A stretch of DNA of 10,650 nt. Source: an uncultured Steroidobacteraceae bacterium (GTDB taxonomy: Bacteria; Pseudomonadota; Gammaproteobacteria; Steroidobacterales; Steroidobacteraceae). Where the stretch lies: NCBI GenBank assembly GCA_955652795.1, contig CATPBQ010000266.1, positions 1 to 10,650 on the forward strand, given 5' to 3'. Shown here piece after piece: positions 1-7,060 of this stretch. The translations under genes and the position numbers were made by a program. Position 1 is the first letter of the stretch. Every line of letters starts with the position of its first letter. The notes beneath the pieces were generated by a model. That model made no database searches, was not told the origin of the DNA, and worked only from the letters and a program-made list of their open reading frames with translations.

Positions 1-313
1 CCAGGGTATCGAAGCCCGTGCCCTGCCAGTAGCGCTCAAACACGAGGTGATCGTGGCGGCTGACGATCAGCGCGCGGGAACCGTGTTCGCCGGCGTAGCC
101 GGCGGCGGCTTCCAGGGCGTGTCGATCGAGCGCCTCGAGCTCCGGCGCCACGCGCGGCGCGGGAGGTTCGTTACCGCCGGCGAGGAGCTCGCGCGGCTGG
201 TAGCGCTGCGAGCCGGCATATCCCTTCCACAGCAACACCCCGCCGGCGACTGCGCCGATCAGGACGATCACCGCCGCCCACGCGAGGATCCTCCGGGCGC
301 CGCGCGGCCTCAC
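1..313 (-). CDS. Membrane-anchored serine hydrolase (beta-lactamase fold), N-terminal part only
   Basis: Partial gene running off the left edge; the first 104 residues are visible. A GTG start at 313-311 overlaps the stop of the upstream ABC gene as GTGA and has AGGAG seven bases upstream, so the two are probably translated in a coupled way. Residues 1-8 are basic. Residues about 9-30 form one hydrophobic segment (AWAAVIVLIGAVAGGVLLW), either an uncleaved anchor or a signal peptide, placing the rest in the periplasm. After a Pro/Ala-rich linker, residues about 80-100 (SRALIVSRHDHLVFERYW) match the opening strand and 'G-x-LVFERY' pattern of class C beta-lactamase/esterase-like serine hydrolases. 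The SxxK nucleophile and YxN motif would lie outside the window, so activity cannot be judged. Substrate unknown: family members include esterases, D-aminopeptidases and penicillin-binding-like enzymes. Confidence 0.75.
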   Translation of the reverse strand, partial: MRPRGARRILAWAAVIVLIGAVAGGVLLWKGYAGSQRYQPRELLAGGNEPPAPRVAPELEALDRHALEAAAGYAGEHGSRALIVSRHDHLVFERYWQGTGFDTL

Positions 314-1839
314 CGTGCGGCTCCTGCGACCCGCCGGCGGCGCTCGGGGGGCGGGCGGATCGGACCGCAGTACAGGGCGCGACCACGCGCCAGCTCCAGT
401 TCATGGCTGGCACACCTGAGCCAATCACCGGGGCGATGCGCGCTCACCACCACGGCCGTGCGGCGCGCTGCCAGGGCGAGCACGCGTTCCAGCAGGGCGC
501 GGCGCGTGGGAGCATCCACGCCCGCAAAGGGCTCATCCAGCAGCAGCAGCTGTGGCTCGCGCACCCAGGCGCGCGCAAACAACACGCGACGCGACTGTCC
601 GTAGGAGAGCTCGCCCAGGGTGCGTGTTGAGAGCCTCGCCAGACCGAACAGCGCCAGCGTCCGCCGCGCCGCGGACCGATCGGCTGCGCTCGGCGCATCG
701 TTGAGACCAACGCTCGCGTGGCGCCCGGATTGCACCACCTCGGCCACGGTGAGCTGCGCCGGATGATCGGCTTGCAGATGCGGAGCGACCAGGCCCACCC
801 GTTTCTTGAACACATCCAGGGCCACGCCCGGACCGACGCCCGCGCGCTCGATCGCTCCGCCCACGGCGACGCCGTGATCGCCGTACAGCGTGCGCAGCAG
901 CGTCGTCTTGCCGGAACCGTTGCGCCCGCGGATGACCCAGAACTCACCGGCGCGCACCGTGAGGGAAATCCCTTCGAGCACGCGGCGCTGTTGCAGGTAC
1001 ACCCGCGCGTTGATCAGCCGCACGAGGCTGCGCCCGCTGCGTGCGGCACGGCGCGCACTCGCCGCCGGCGAGGCCTGGCGCGGTTGCGCTGCGAGCCACC
1101 GGGTGAGCGGCGCGCCACGCAGCGCCCCACCGTACACGATCCGTCCGCGGCTCAACACCAGCGCGTGAGTGGCGCTTGGCGGCACATCCTCGATGCGGTG
1201 CGTGGCGAGTACCCACGGCAGGCGCCCCCTCTGGCGCCCCAGCCAGCGCAGCACGCGCGCGCGGTTGATCTCATCCAGTCCGGTCAGCACTTCATCGAGC
1301 AACAACAGCCGCGGCCGCGATACCAGTGCGCGCGCCAGCAGGATCACCCGCCGTTCCCCGTATGACAGGGACAGCAACCGGCGCGACGCCAGATGCGTCA
1401 CCGCGAGACGCTCGAGCACCCGGCGAACGCGCCGGCGGTCGGCCACCCTCAGCACATCGAGGGGGATGTCGGTTCGATACAGGCCCGTCCCGACGATGCG
1501 CTCGACCGGCAGGTTCCAGCCGTAGCGCTGATACTTGTCCTGTCGCTCCGCTCCGAGATACGCGATTTCGTCCTTGATCCCAAAGGGCGTGCGGCTGAGC
1601 TGCCGGCCCAGGAGGTAGTGACGCGTCGCGCGCGCCGCCGGTGCGGGCCACACTACGCCGGCAACGAGTTTCAACAGCTGCGTCTTGCCGGCCCCGTTGG
1701 CGCCGGCCAGCACCCAGCGTTCCCCTGGCCGTATGACCCAGCTGATGCCCTTGAGGACCTTGCGCCCGCCGCGATGCACACTGAGGTGCGCGAGGCGCAC
1801 TTCGAGGTACCGCGTGCCGGCGCTGCTCATCGGGGGCAT
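310..1839 (-). CDS. ModF-like protein with two ABC ATPase domains
   Basis: A 509-residue protein with two complete ABC nucleotide-binding domains and no membrane segment. Domain 1 has Walker A GANGAGKT (46-53), signature LSYGE (158-162), Walker B LLLLDE ending at E183, and H-loop H214. Domain 2 has Walker A GRNGSGKT (305-312), signature LSYGQ (411-415), Walker B LLLLDEP (431-437) and H468. A charged Ala/Arg linker lies at about 252-272. Size and layout fit E. coli ModF (about 490 residues), a cytosolic protein coded beside the molybdate regulator. The segments between Walker A and signature (IKDEIAYL, FKKRVGLVAPHLQ) also recall ModF more than ABCF translation factors. No permease or binding protein is adjacent, so molybdate involvement is not shown here. 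An alternative start is the ATG at 1830-1828; neither start has a clear ribosome binding site. Its stop overlaps the start of the serine hydrolase gene. Confidence 0.85.
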   Translation of the reverse strand: MPPMSSAGTRYLEVRLAHLSVHRGGRKVLKGISWVIRPGERWVLAGANGAGKTQLLKLVAGVVWPAPAARATRHYLLGRQLSRTPFGIKDEIAYLGAERQDKYQRYGWNLPVERIVGTGLYRTDIPLDVLRVADRRRVRRVLERLAVTHLASRRLLSLSYGERRVILLARALVSRPRLLLLDEVLTGLDEINRARVLRWLGRQRGRLPWVLATHRIEDVPPSATHALVLSRGRIVYGGALRGAPLTRWLAAQPRQASPAASARRAARSGRSLVRLINARVYLQQRRVLEGISLTVRAGEFWVIRGRNGSGKTTLLRTLYGDHGVAVGGAIERAGVGPGVALDVFKKRVGLVAPHLQADHPAQLTVAEVVQSGRHASVGLNDAPSAADRSAARRTLALFGLARLSTRTLGELSYGQSRRVLFARAWVREPQLLLLDEPFAGVDAPTRRALLERVLALAARRTAVVVSAHRPGDWLRCASHELELARGRALYCGPIRPPPERRRRVAGAAR

Positions 1840-1887
1840 TGGAGCACAGCCGCGGGCCGCGAATGGGTTATTCTTTGTGCGGTGTCA
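1840..1887. promoter_or_regulatory. Short divergent intergenic region between ModF-like gene and lpxL
   Basis: Only 48 bases separate the two divergent starts, so both promoters must lie here or reach into the coding regions. On the plus strand TATTCT (1869-1874) is a 4/6 match to a -10 box but has no convincing -35; if used, transcription would start just before the lpxL ATG, giving an almost leaderless mRNA. On the minus strand a perfect TTGACA (complement of 1883-1888) overlaps the lpxL ATG, but 15-18 bases downstream there is no good -10. The region is therefore a promoter by position, not by strong motif. Confidence 0.35.
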
Positions 1888-2811
1888 ATGCGACTGCGGC
1901 TGCTCGCGCCCCGATACTGGCTCACGTGGGCTGGCTTGGGGTTGTTACGTGTAATGGCGTTGCTGCCGTTCCCGTTGATGGTATCGGTTGGAACTGTGCT
2001 GGGCGCAGTGCTGCGCCGACTGCCGATCGGCTTCGTCAAGACCGCACGACGCAACCTCGAGTTGTGCTTTCCCGAACTGTCCCCGCGGGCGCGTGAACAG
2101 CTGCTCGATCGGCACTTCGCGAGTCTGGGGATCGCCGTGCTGGAAATACCGCTCGCCTGGTGGATCTCGCCCGCGCGGCTCGCCCGCCTCGTGCATATCG
2201 AGGGCGCCGAGCATCTGCGGGCCGCTCTGGCGCGCGGCCGCGGCGTCATTCTCCTCACCGCCCATTTCACGCCAATGGAGATGGCGGGCCGCACGCTCGT
2301 CTCGGTGGCGCCGGTCAGCTTTCTGTACCGGCCGACCAAGAATGAGGTGCTGGCGTACGCCCTGCGGCGCTTCCGCCGTGGATATGGCGCCCAGGGTATT
2401 GCCAGGGACGACATTCGCGCCTTCATCGCGGCGCTGAAGAACAACGAGTGCGTGTGGTATGCCCCCGATCAGAGCTATCGCAAGAAGGGCGCGCAGATGG
2501 TGCCGCTGTTCGGCATCCCGGCGGCCACCAACACCCTGACGTCGCGCCTGGCGCGCATGACCGGGGCCACGGTGTTGCCGTACTTCCTGCAGCGCCTGCC
2601 GGGAACCCAGGGCTACCGCGCGGTCATCCATCCGCCCCTCGAGAACTTCCCGAGCGACTCCCCGGCGGCCGACACCGAGCGCTTCAACCGTATGATTGAG
2701 GCACAGGTGCGTGCAGCCCCCGAGCAGTACCTGTGGATTCACCGCCGCTTCAAGGGACTCTCCCAGGACTATCCGGACTATTACGGCCAGCAGGCGCCGC
2801 GCCGGACGTGA
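1888..2811 (+). CDS. lpxL: LpxL-type lipid A biosynthesis acyltransferase
   Basis: A 307-residue inner-membrane enzyme of the LpxL/LpxM/LpxP family, which transfers a secondary acyl chain from acyl-ACP to Kdo-lipid IVA late in lipid A synthesis. Length is that of E. coli LpxL (306). An N-terminal hydrophobic stretch (about 13-43) is the membrane anchor. The catalytic HX4E motif is H126-FTPM-E131 in LLTAHFTPME. Other family blocks are FLYRPTKN (about 146-152), the ECVWYAPDQSY segment (187-197), ATNTLTSRLARM, and APEQYLWIHRRFK near the C-terminus. The WYAPD block is typical of LpxL/LpxP rather than LpxM, but chain length and acceptor position cannot be read from sequence. The ATG at 1888 is chosen because it gives the family length; the open frame upstream lies antisense to the ABC gene. 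GTG at 1882 is possible. The stop TGA overlaps the glpD start. Confidence 0.9.
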   Translation: MRLRLLAPRYWLTWAGLGLLRVMALLPFPLMVSVGTVLGAVLRRLPIGFVKTARRNLELCFPELSPRAREQLLDRHFASLGIAVLEIPLAWWISPARLARLVHIEGAEHLRAALARGRGVILLTAHFTPMEMAGRTLVSVAPVSFLYRPTKNEVLAYALRRFRRGYGAQGIARDDIRAFIAALKNNECVWYAPDQSYRKKGAQMVPLFGIPAATNTLTSRLARMTGATVLPYFLQRLPGTQGYRAVIHPPLENFPSDSPAADTERFNRMIEAQVRAAPEQYLWIHRRFKGLSQDYPDYYGQQAPRRT

Positions 2812-4313
2812 GCGACTCGACGGCGCCAAGCTACGAGCTGCTGGTCGTCGGTGGGGGAATCAACGGCGTAGGGATAGCCCGCGACGCGGCCGGACGCGGG
2901 CTGAAAGTGCTGCTGTGCGAGCAGGACGATCTGGCGGCACACACCTCCTCCGCCAGCACCAAGCTCATCCACGGCGGCCTGCGTTATCTGGAGGAGTTGC
3001 GCTTCTCCCTGGTGCGCAAGGCGCTGCAGGAGCGCGAGGTGCTGCTCGGCGCGGCGCCGCACATCATGCGCCCGCTGCGCTTCATCATGCCGCACGCCGC
3101 GCACCTGCGCCCGGCGTGGATGATCCGCGCCGGCCTGTTTCTCTACGATCACCTGGCCGCACGCGCGCGCCTGGCGGGGTCCGCATCCGTCGACCTGCGC
3201 ACGCATATCGCCGGCGAGCCGCTCAAGGAGGGGTACCGGCGCGGCTTCGTGTACTCCGACGGGCAGACCGACGATGCGCGACTCGTGGTGCTGAACGCAC
3301 TCGATGCGCAGGCGCGCGGCGCCACCATCCTCACTCGCACGCGCTGTGAGCGGCTGACGCCGCGCGGCGCCGGCTGGAGTGCAACGCTGCGCTGCGGGCG
3401 CGAGCCGCGCATCATCAGCGCGCGCGCGGTGGTGAACGCCACCGGTCCCTGGGTGAGTCGCTTCGTCACCGAGGCCACGCCGGTGCGCGCGGCGCACCAG
3501 GTGCGGCTGGTGAAGGGCAGCCACATCGTGGTACCGCGGCTGTTCGCCCATCGCTTCGCCTACATCTTCCAGAACGAGGACCGGCGCATCGTGTTCGCGA
3601 TTCCCTACGAGCACGACTTCACTCTGCTTGGCACCACGGATGTGGATTACCGCACGGATCCGGCGGCGGTCGCCATCGATGCCGGGGAAGTGTCCTACCT
3701 GTGCACGCTCGCCAACCGCTACTTCAGACAGCAGCTCGCGCCGGCGAATGTCGTGTGGAGCTACTCGGGCGTGCGGCCGCTGCTCGCCGATGAATCGACC
3801 GACCCCACCAGGGTCACGCGCGACTACGCCCTGGAGCTCGACCAGCAGCCCGCGCCGCTGCTGTCGGTGTTCGGGGGCAAGATCACCACCTATCGGCGGC
3901 TCGCCGAGGACGCGGTGAATCGGCTCGCCGCCCGCCTCGGTGCGCGCGCCGGCCCCTGGACCGCGGGCGCGAAGCTGCCCGGCGGAGACTTGCCGGAAGG
4001 GAGCCTCGCGGTGTTTCTGCGCACCGTCGAGCGGCGCTACCCGTGGCTTCCCCCCCGCATGCGCCAGCGCTGCGCCCAGGCGTACGGCACGCGCCTCGAG
4101 CGCGTGCTCGGCACGGCCAGCGCGCTCGCGGACCTGGGTCGCGAGCTGTTGCCGCACCTGTACGAGCGCGAGGTCGAGTACCTGTGCCGCGAGGAATTTG
4201 CGCGCACCACGCAGGACATTCTGTGGCGGCGGACCAAGCTCGGGCTGCAGCTGCTGAACGTGGATTTAAGCCCGCTCGAGCGCTGGCTCGAGGCCGGCGG
4301 GCACGCCGCTTAG
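2808..4313 (+). CDS. glpD: Aerobic glycerol-3-phosphate dehydrogenase
   Basis: A 501-residue FAD enzyme, the same length as E. coli GlpD. It oxidises sn-glycerol 3-phosphate to dihydroxyacetone phosphate at the inner membrane and passes electrons to quinone. The N-terminus has the FAD-binding GGGINGVG (15-22) with the family pattern INGVGIARDAAGRG. STKLIHGGLRYLE (50-62) is the FAD-dependent GPDH signature. GTTDVDY (275-281), SGVRPL around R323, and FGGKITTYRRLAE (355-367, the second signature) are all present. The C-terminal helical domain carries RTTQDILWRRTKLGL (466-480). The start is the GTG overlapping the lpxL stop (GTGA). An in-frame ATG at 2733 would add 25 residues with no family counterpart and overlap lpxL by 79 bases. 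No glpR, glpF or glpK is nearby, so regulation by glycerol cannot be inferred locally. No missing motif or frameshift is seen. Confidence 0.95.
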   Translation: MSDSTAPSYELLVVGGGINGVGIARDAAGRGLKVLLCEQDDLAAHTSSASTKLIHGGLRYLEELRFSLVRKALQEREVLLGAAPHIMRPLRFIMPHAAHLRPAWMIRAGLFLYDHLAARARLAGSASVDLRTHIAGEPLKEGYRRGFVYSDGQTDDARLVVLNALDAQARGATILTRTRCERLTPRGAGWSATLRCGREPRIISARAVVNATGPWVSRFVTEATPVRAAHQVRLVKGSHIVVPRLFAHRFAYIFQNEDRRIVFAIPYEHDFTLLGTTDVDYRTDPAAVAIDAGEVSYLCTLANRYFRQQLAPANVVWSYSGVRPLLADESTDPTRVTRDYALELDQQPAPLLSVFGGKITTYRRLAEDAVNRLAARLGARAGPWTAGAKLPGGDLPEGSLAVFLRTVERRYPWLPPRMRQRCAQAYGTRLERVLGTASALADLGRELLPHLYEREVEYLCREEFARTTQDILWRRTKLGLQLLNVDLSPLERWLEAGGHAA

Positions 4314-4318
4314 GCACG

Positions 4319-4370
4319 CGTCGCACTGAGGCGACAGCCGCGCCTGTGACCAGCATCGCGTTTTTCTGTT
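4319..4370 (+). terminator. Possible weak terminator downstream of glpD
   Basis: Six bases after the glpD stop, GTCGC-ACTGAG-GCGAC makes a 5-bp perfect stem with a 6-base loop. It is followed only about 30 bases later by a T-rich stretch (TTTTTCTGTTTC). The stem and T tract are too far apart for a textbook intrinsic terminator; a CGCG/CGCG pairing directly before the T run is only 4 bp. Weak evidence. Confidence 0.25.
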
Positions 4371-4443
4371 TCTCCTGGCGCAGTGCCTGCGACCGGGGGA
4401 CGCACCGTGATAGCGTGGCGCCTCACCTTGAGGTCCCGTCCGC

Positions 4444-5199
4444 ATGCCGATGCCCGATTCAGTGCTTGCCGCCATCATCGCGGGCAGCGCGACGCTGTCT
4501 GCGTCGTTGCTGCAACTCAGATCCGCCCTGCTCAGGGAGGCGACTCGCGGCCAGTCGGCCGCTCGTCGTAAAGGCAAGATCCAGCTCATCATCCTGCTCG
4601 CCGTGGTCGGCGCCGCGGCCATTGCCGGCTTCGCACTGTCGCAATGGCTCACCTCAGGCGAACGCCTGGCGCAGAGTACGCTGCAACGGGAGTTGCAGGC
4701 GCGCGTCGCGGAGATCAGCCGCACCGCCAGTCAGCTCGAGCTCACCCGCGCCGGGGCACGTGCCGAGATCGAGACCGGCGTGCTGCGCCAGATCGGCACC
4801 GACGGGGTGATCCTCACGGCCTCGGTAGGCGCCTGCCGGCCCGCATTGGTGATCAGTGCGCCCGGCACAGCCTCACCACCCGGAGTGTCAGCGGAAGTGG
4901 CCACGCCGGCCGCCCGCGCGTGCACCGAAGCCGAGGCGAGCCCCGTGACGTTGTGCGCCACCATTCCGGGCAGCGCCAAGGTCACGGAAGTCGAGCTCTT
5001 CAGCCGCCTCGCGGACGCCGATGCACCCTGGAGCGCGAACCGCTTCGTGCCCGGGCAGGAATCGGGGCAGGCGCGGTTCGCTGAAAAATACTCGCAAAGC
5101 GCGCCGGAGGCAGGCACGCAACAGGTCTGCCAGGGATTCACGCACTGGTCGGCCGATCACGCCCGCCTGGTGCGCATGATCGTGCGCTACTCTCTCTAG
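4444..5199 (+). CDS. Unrecognised membrane-anchored protein, probable periplasmic domain
   Basis: A 251-residue protein that I do not recognise. It has a hydrophobic N-terminus (about 6-29), a basic stretch (31-45, RRKGK), then a strong transmembrane segment (about 47-68). Residues about 72-118 are rich in Glu, Gln, Arg and Leu and could form a coiled coil. The remainder (about 119-251) has four cysteines, at 131, 160, 171 and 229, spaced as in a disulfide-bonded periplasmic domain, plus an Ala/Pro-rich loop (138-157). Charge distribution suggests a cytoplasmic loop at 31-45 with the C-terminal domain outside. The start is the ATG at 4444, with GAGG ten bases upstream; an ATG six bases later (4450) is the alternative. 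It lies alone between glpD (130 bases away) and the ArnT-like gene (53 bases). Codon use looks like that of its neighbours. No catalytic motif was identified, so no function is proposed. Confidence 0.75.
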   Translation: MPMPDSVLAAIIAGSATLSASLLQLRSALLREATRGQSAARRKGKIQLIILLAVVGAAAIAGFALSQWLTSGERLAQSTLQRELQARVAEISRTASQLELTRAGARAEIETGVLRQIGTDGVILTASVGACRPALVISAPGTASPPGVSAEVATPAARACTEAEASPVTLCATIPGSAKVTEVELFSRLADADAPWSANRFVPGQESGQARFAEKYSQSAPEAGTQQVCQGFTHWSADHARLVRMIVRYSL

Positions 5200-5210
5200 C
5201 CTGATCTACG

Positions 5211-5252
5211 CATAATTGCCCGCTTGCGAGGGTTGACCCTTGAGGGGGGCTG
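5211..5252 (+). promoter_or_regulatory. Candidate -10 box and RBS-proximal hairpin before the ArnT-like gene
   Basis: CATAAT (5211-5216) matches the -10 consensus at 5 of 6 bases and would give a leader of about 30 bases, but no good -35 lies 16-18 bases upstream. Within that leader, AGGGT-TG-ACCCT (5229-5240) is an inverted repeat, extendable by a G-U and a C-G pair (5227-5242). It sits directly against the ribosome binding site GAGGGGGG (5242-5249), which precedes the TTG start at 5253. A 2-base loop is tight, so in RNA the innermost pair would open. Confidence 0.3.
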
Positions 5253-7013
5253 TTGATTTCTCCGCCGCGTCCATCGCTGTCCGCGCGTTCGTTGGGTGTG
5301 CTCATCGTGCTGGCGCTGGCGCCGCTGTGGCTGTCGGGCATGTTTGGCCGCGGCTTGTGGACACCCGATGAGCCGCGCGAGGCCGACATCGCCTGGCGCA
5401 TGAGCCAGCAAAGCGACCGCACTGTGCCGCAGCTCGCCGGCACGCCGTTCCTCGAGAAGCCGCCGCTGTCCTACTGGATGTCGGGGGCTGCCATTTCCCT
5501 GTTCGGTGATTCCGCGGGCGGCGCCCGCGCCCCCAACCTGCTGTACGCGGTAATCACCGCGCTGGCGGTGGGCGCGCTGGCGCTGGCGATGCAGACCGAT
5601 GCCGCGTCCGCGCTGCTCGCGGCGCTGGTCGCCGCGAGCGCACTGACGGCGTTTCGCGTGAGCATCTGGCTTGCGCCGGACGCCTGCCTGCTGGCCGGCA
5701 ACGCGCTCGCACTGCTGGGCGCGTGGCGCGGCTACAGCGCGCCCGCCGGCCCTCGCAAAGCGGCGGGTTACACGCTGATGCACCTCGGCGCTGCGATCGG
5801 ATTCATGGCCAAGAGCGCGCCCGGGTGGCTGGTGCCGGCACTGGCGCTCATCACCCTCATCGTGTGGGAGCGGCGCTGGTCGGAACTGCGCCGTTGGGAG
5901 CTGTACGCGGGACTTGCGCTGCAGGGGCTCATCATCGGCCCGTGGGTGCTGGCGGTCGCGCGCACCGAGCATGGGGCGGAGGCGCTGCGCGCGCTCTTCT
6001 GGAACAACGTCGTGGGACGATTCACCCAGGTCGCCGCTCCCGCCGCCCTCGATTACACGACCGGACACCACAACACCGCGGGCAAGTACCTCTTCGAGCT
6101 GCCGCTGTACCTGCTGCCGTGGACGTTCGCGGTTGCGGCGGCGTTGTGGCGGGCCTGGACCCGGGTGCGCGAGGCGGGTCGTCCCGCTACGGCGTGGCGC
6201 TTCGCGGTCGCATCGAGCCTGCCGTTCCTCGCCCTGCTGTCGGTGGCGGCCACGGCGCGCGACATCTACGCCGCACCCGCACTCCTCGGACTCGCCGTGC
6301 TCACCGGCCTGTGGGCCAGCGACGCGCAGCGCTCGCCGACCCGGCTCGACCAGCTGGCCGTGACCTGCACGCGCGTCCTCGCCGGCGCGCTGGGCGGGGT
6401 GCTGGTTGTCGCGCTGGCCCTGCTCTTCGCCTCGGGCGCGGGTGCGCCGTTCGCATGCCTGGCGGCGGCGCTCGCCGCCGCGATCTCGACGCTCACCGCG
6501 CTGATGCTCGCCGCGCAATCACAGCAGCGCGGGGATCTGCAGCGCAGCCTCGCCTGGACGTACACCGGCTACGCCGCCGCGCTGTGTTTCACCGCGCTCG
6601 CAGCGCTGCCGGTCATCGATCGCTGGCAGGATCTGCCCGGGCTCGCGCGGCGCATCCACGCCGACTGCGCGCGCCAGACGCTCGCGCTCCTCGATCCGGA
6701 CGAGACGACTATCGCGATGCTCGACCACGGTTTCGACGCACGCTTTACCATCCTCACGACCAACGCGCAGGCGCCGCACGGCGCCGTGACCGGCTGGTTC
6801 AGCGCCCACGGTCGCGAAGCGCGGGTGCTGGTCCTCATGCCCGGTCACGCGCCCGGCCCCCTCACGCGCTGGCTCGAGCGCTTTCACGGGCAACGCGGCG
6901 ACGGCGACGGCATCGCGGAGAGCCTTGCGGCATCCGGAACCGCCACGCTCCTGCGGCGCTACGAGCTGCCGCAGGGACGGCGTTACGCGTTGTTGGGACC
7001 CCCAGTGCCATGA
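5253..7013 (+). CDS. ArnT-like membrane glycosyltransferase (PMT/GT83 type)
   Basis: A 586-residue polytopic membrane protein of the ArnT/PMT superfamily, whose members transfer a sugar from an undecaprenyl-phosphate carrier to lipid A or another acceptor on the periplasmic face. After the first membrane segment (about 13-30) comes TPDEPREADIAWRM (37-50), the conserved acidic loop with D39-E40, then PQLAGTPFLEKPPLSYW (59-75), the 'G-x-P-x-x-EKPPL-x-YW' block typical of ArnT. About ten or more further Ala/Leu-rich segments follow, and a soluble C-terminal domain from about residue 465. ArnT itself transfers 4-amino-4-deoxy-L-arabinose, but no arnABCD genes are present here, so the donor sugar and acceptor are unknown. 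The TTG start at 5253 is chosen because GAGGGGGG lies just upstream and the conserved block then sits at the usual distance; the first internal ATG (5340) would delete the first membrane segment. Confidence 0.85.
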   Translation: MISPPRPSLSARSLGVLIVLALAPLWLSGMFGRGLWTPDEPREADIAWRMSQQSDRTVPQLAGTPFLEKPPLSYWMSGAAISLFGDSAGGARAPNLLYAVITALAVGALALAMQTDAASALLAALVAASALTAFRVSIWLAPDACLLAGNALALLGAWRGYSAPAGPRKAAGYTLMHLGAAIGFMAKSAPGWLVPALALITLIVWERRWSELRRWELYAGLALQGLIIGPWVLAVARTEHGAEALRALFWNNVVGRFTQVAAPAALDYTTGHHNTAGKYLFELPLYLLPWTFAVAAALWRAWTRVREAGRPATAWRFAVASSLPFLALLSVAATARDIYAAPALLGLAVLTGLWASDAQRSPTRLDQLAVTCTRVLAGALGGVLVVALALLFASGAGAPFACLAAALAAAISTLTALMLAAQSQQRGDLQRSLAWTYTGYAAALCFTALAALPVIDRWQDLPGLARRIHADCARQTLALLDPDETTIAMLDHGFDARFTILTTNAQAPHGAVTGWFSAHGREARVLVLMPGHAPGPLTRWLERFHGQRGDGDGIAESLAASGTATLLRRYELPQGRRYALLGPPVP

Positions 7014-7027
7014 GCGGTGCGGGCACA

Positions 7028-7041
7028 TGACACGACTGTCA
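7028..7041. repeat. Short inverted repeat upstream of the permease
   Basis: TGACA-CGAC-TGTCA is a perfect 5-bp inverted repeat in the 47-base gap before the permease. It could be half of a repressor site or chance; there is no second copy nearby and no regulator gene next to it. Confidence 0.3.
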
Positions 7042-7060
7042 CGAACACTGCGGAGCACCT

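Noticed and set aside
1393..1887. Upstream extension of the lpxL frame
   Set aside because: This part is antisense to the ModF-like coding region and adds 165 residues absent from LpxL; the ATG at 1888 gives the family length.
2781..4157. Long minus-strand open frame (458 codons) opposite glpD
   Set aside because: It is antisense to a gene with complete family motifs; its product is low in complexity (Arg, Gly, Ala, His, Gln) with no motif, as expected in high-GC DNA.
5196..6518. Long minus-strand open frame (440 codons) opposite the ArnT-like gene
   Set aside because: The product is rich in Arg, Gln and Gly without domains; it mirrors codon bias of the real plus-strand gene.
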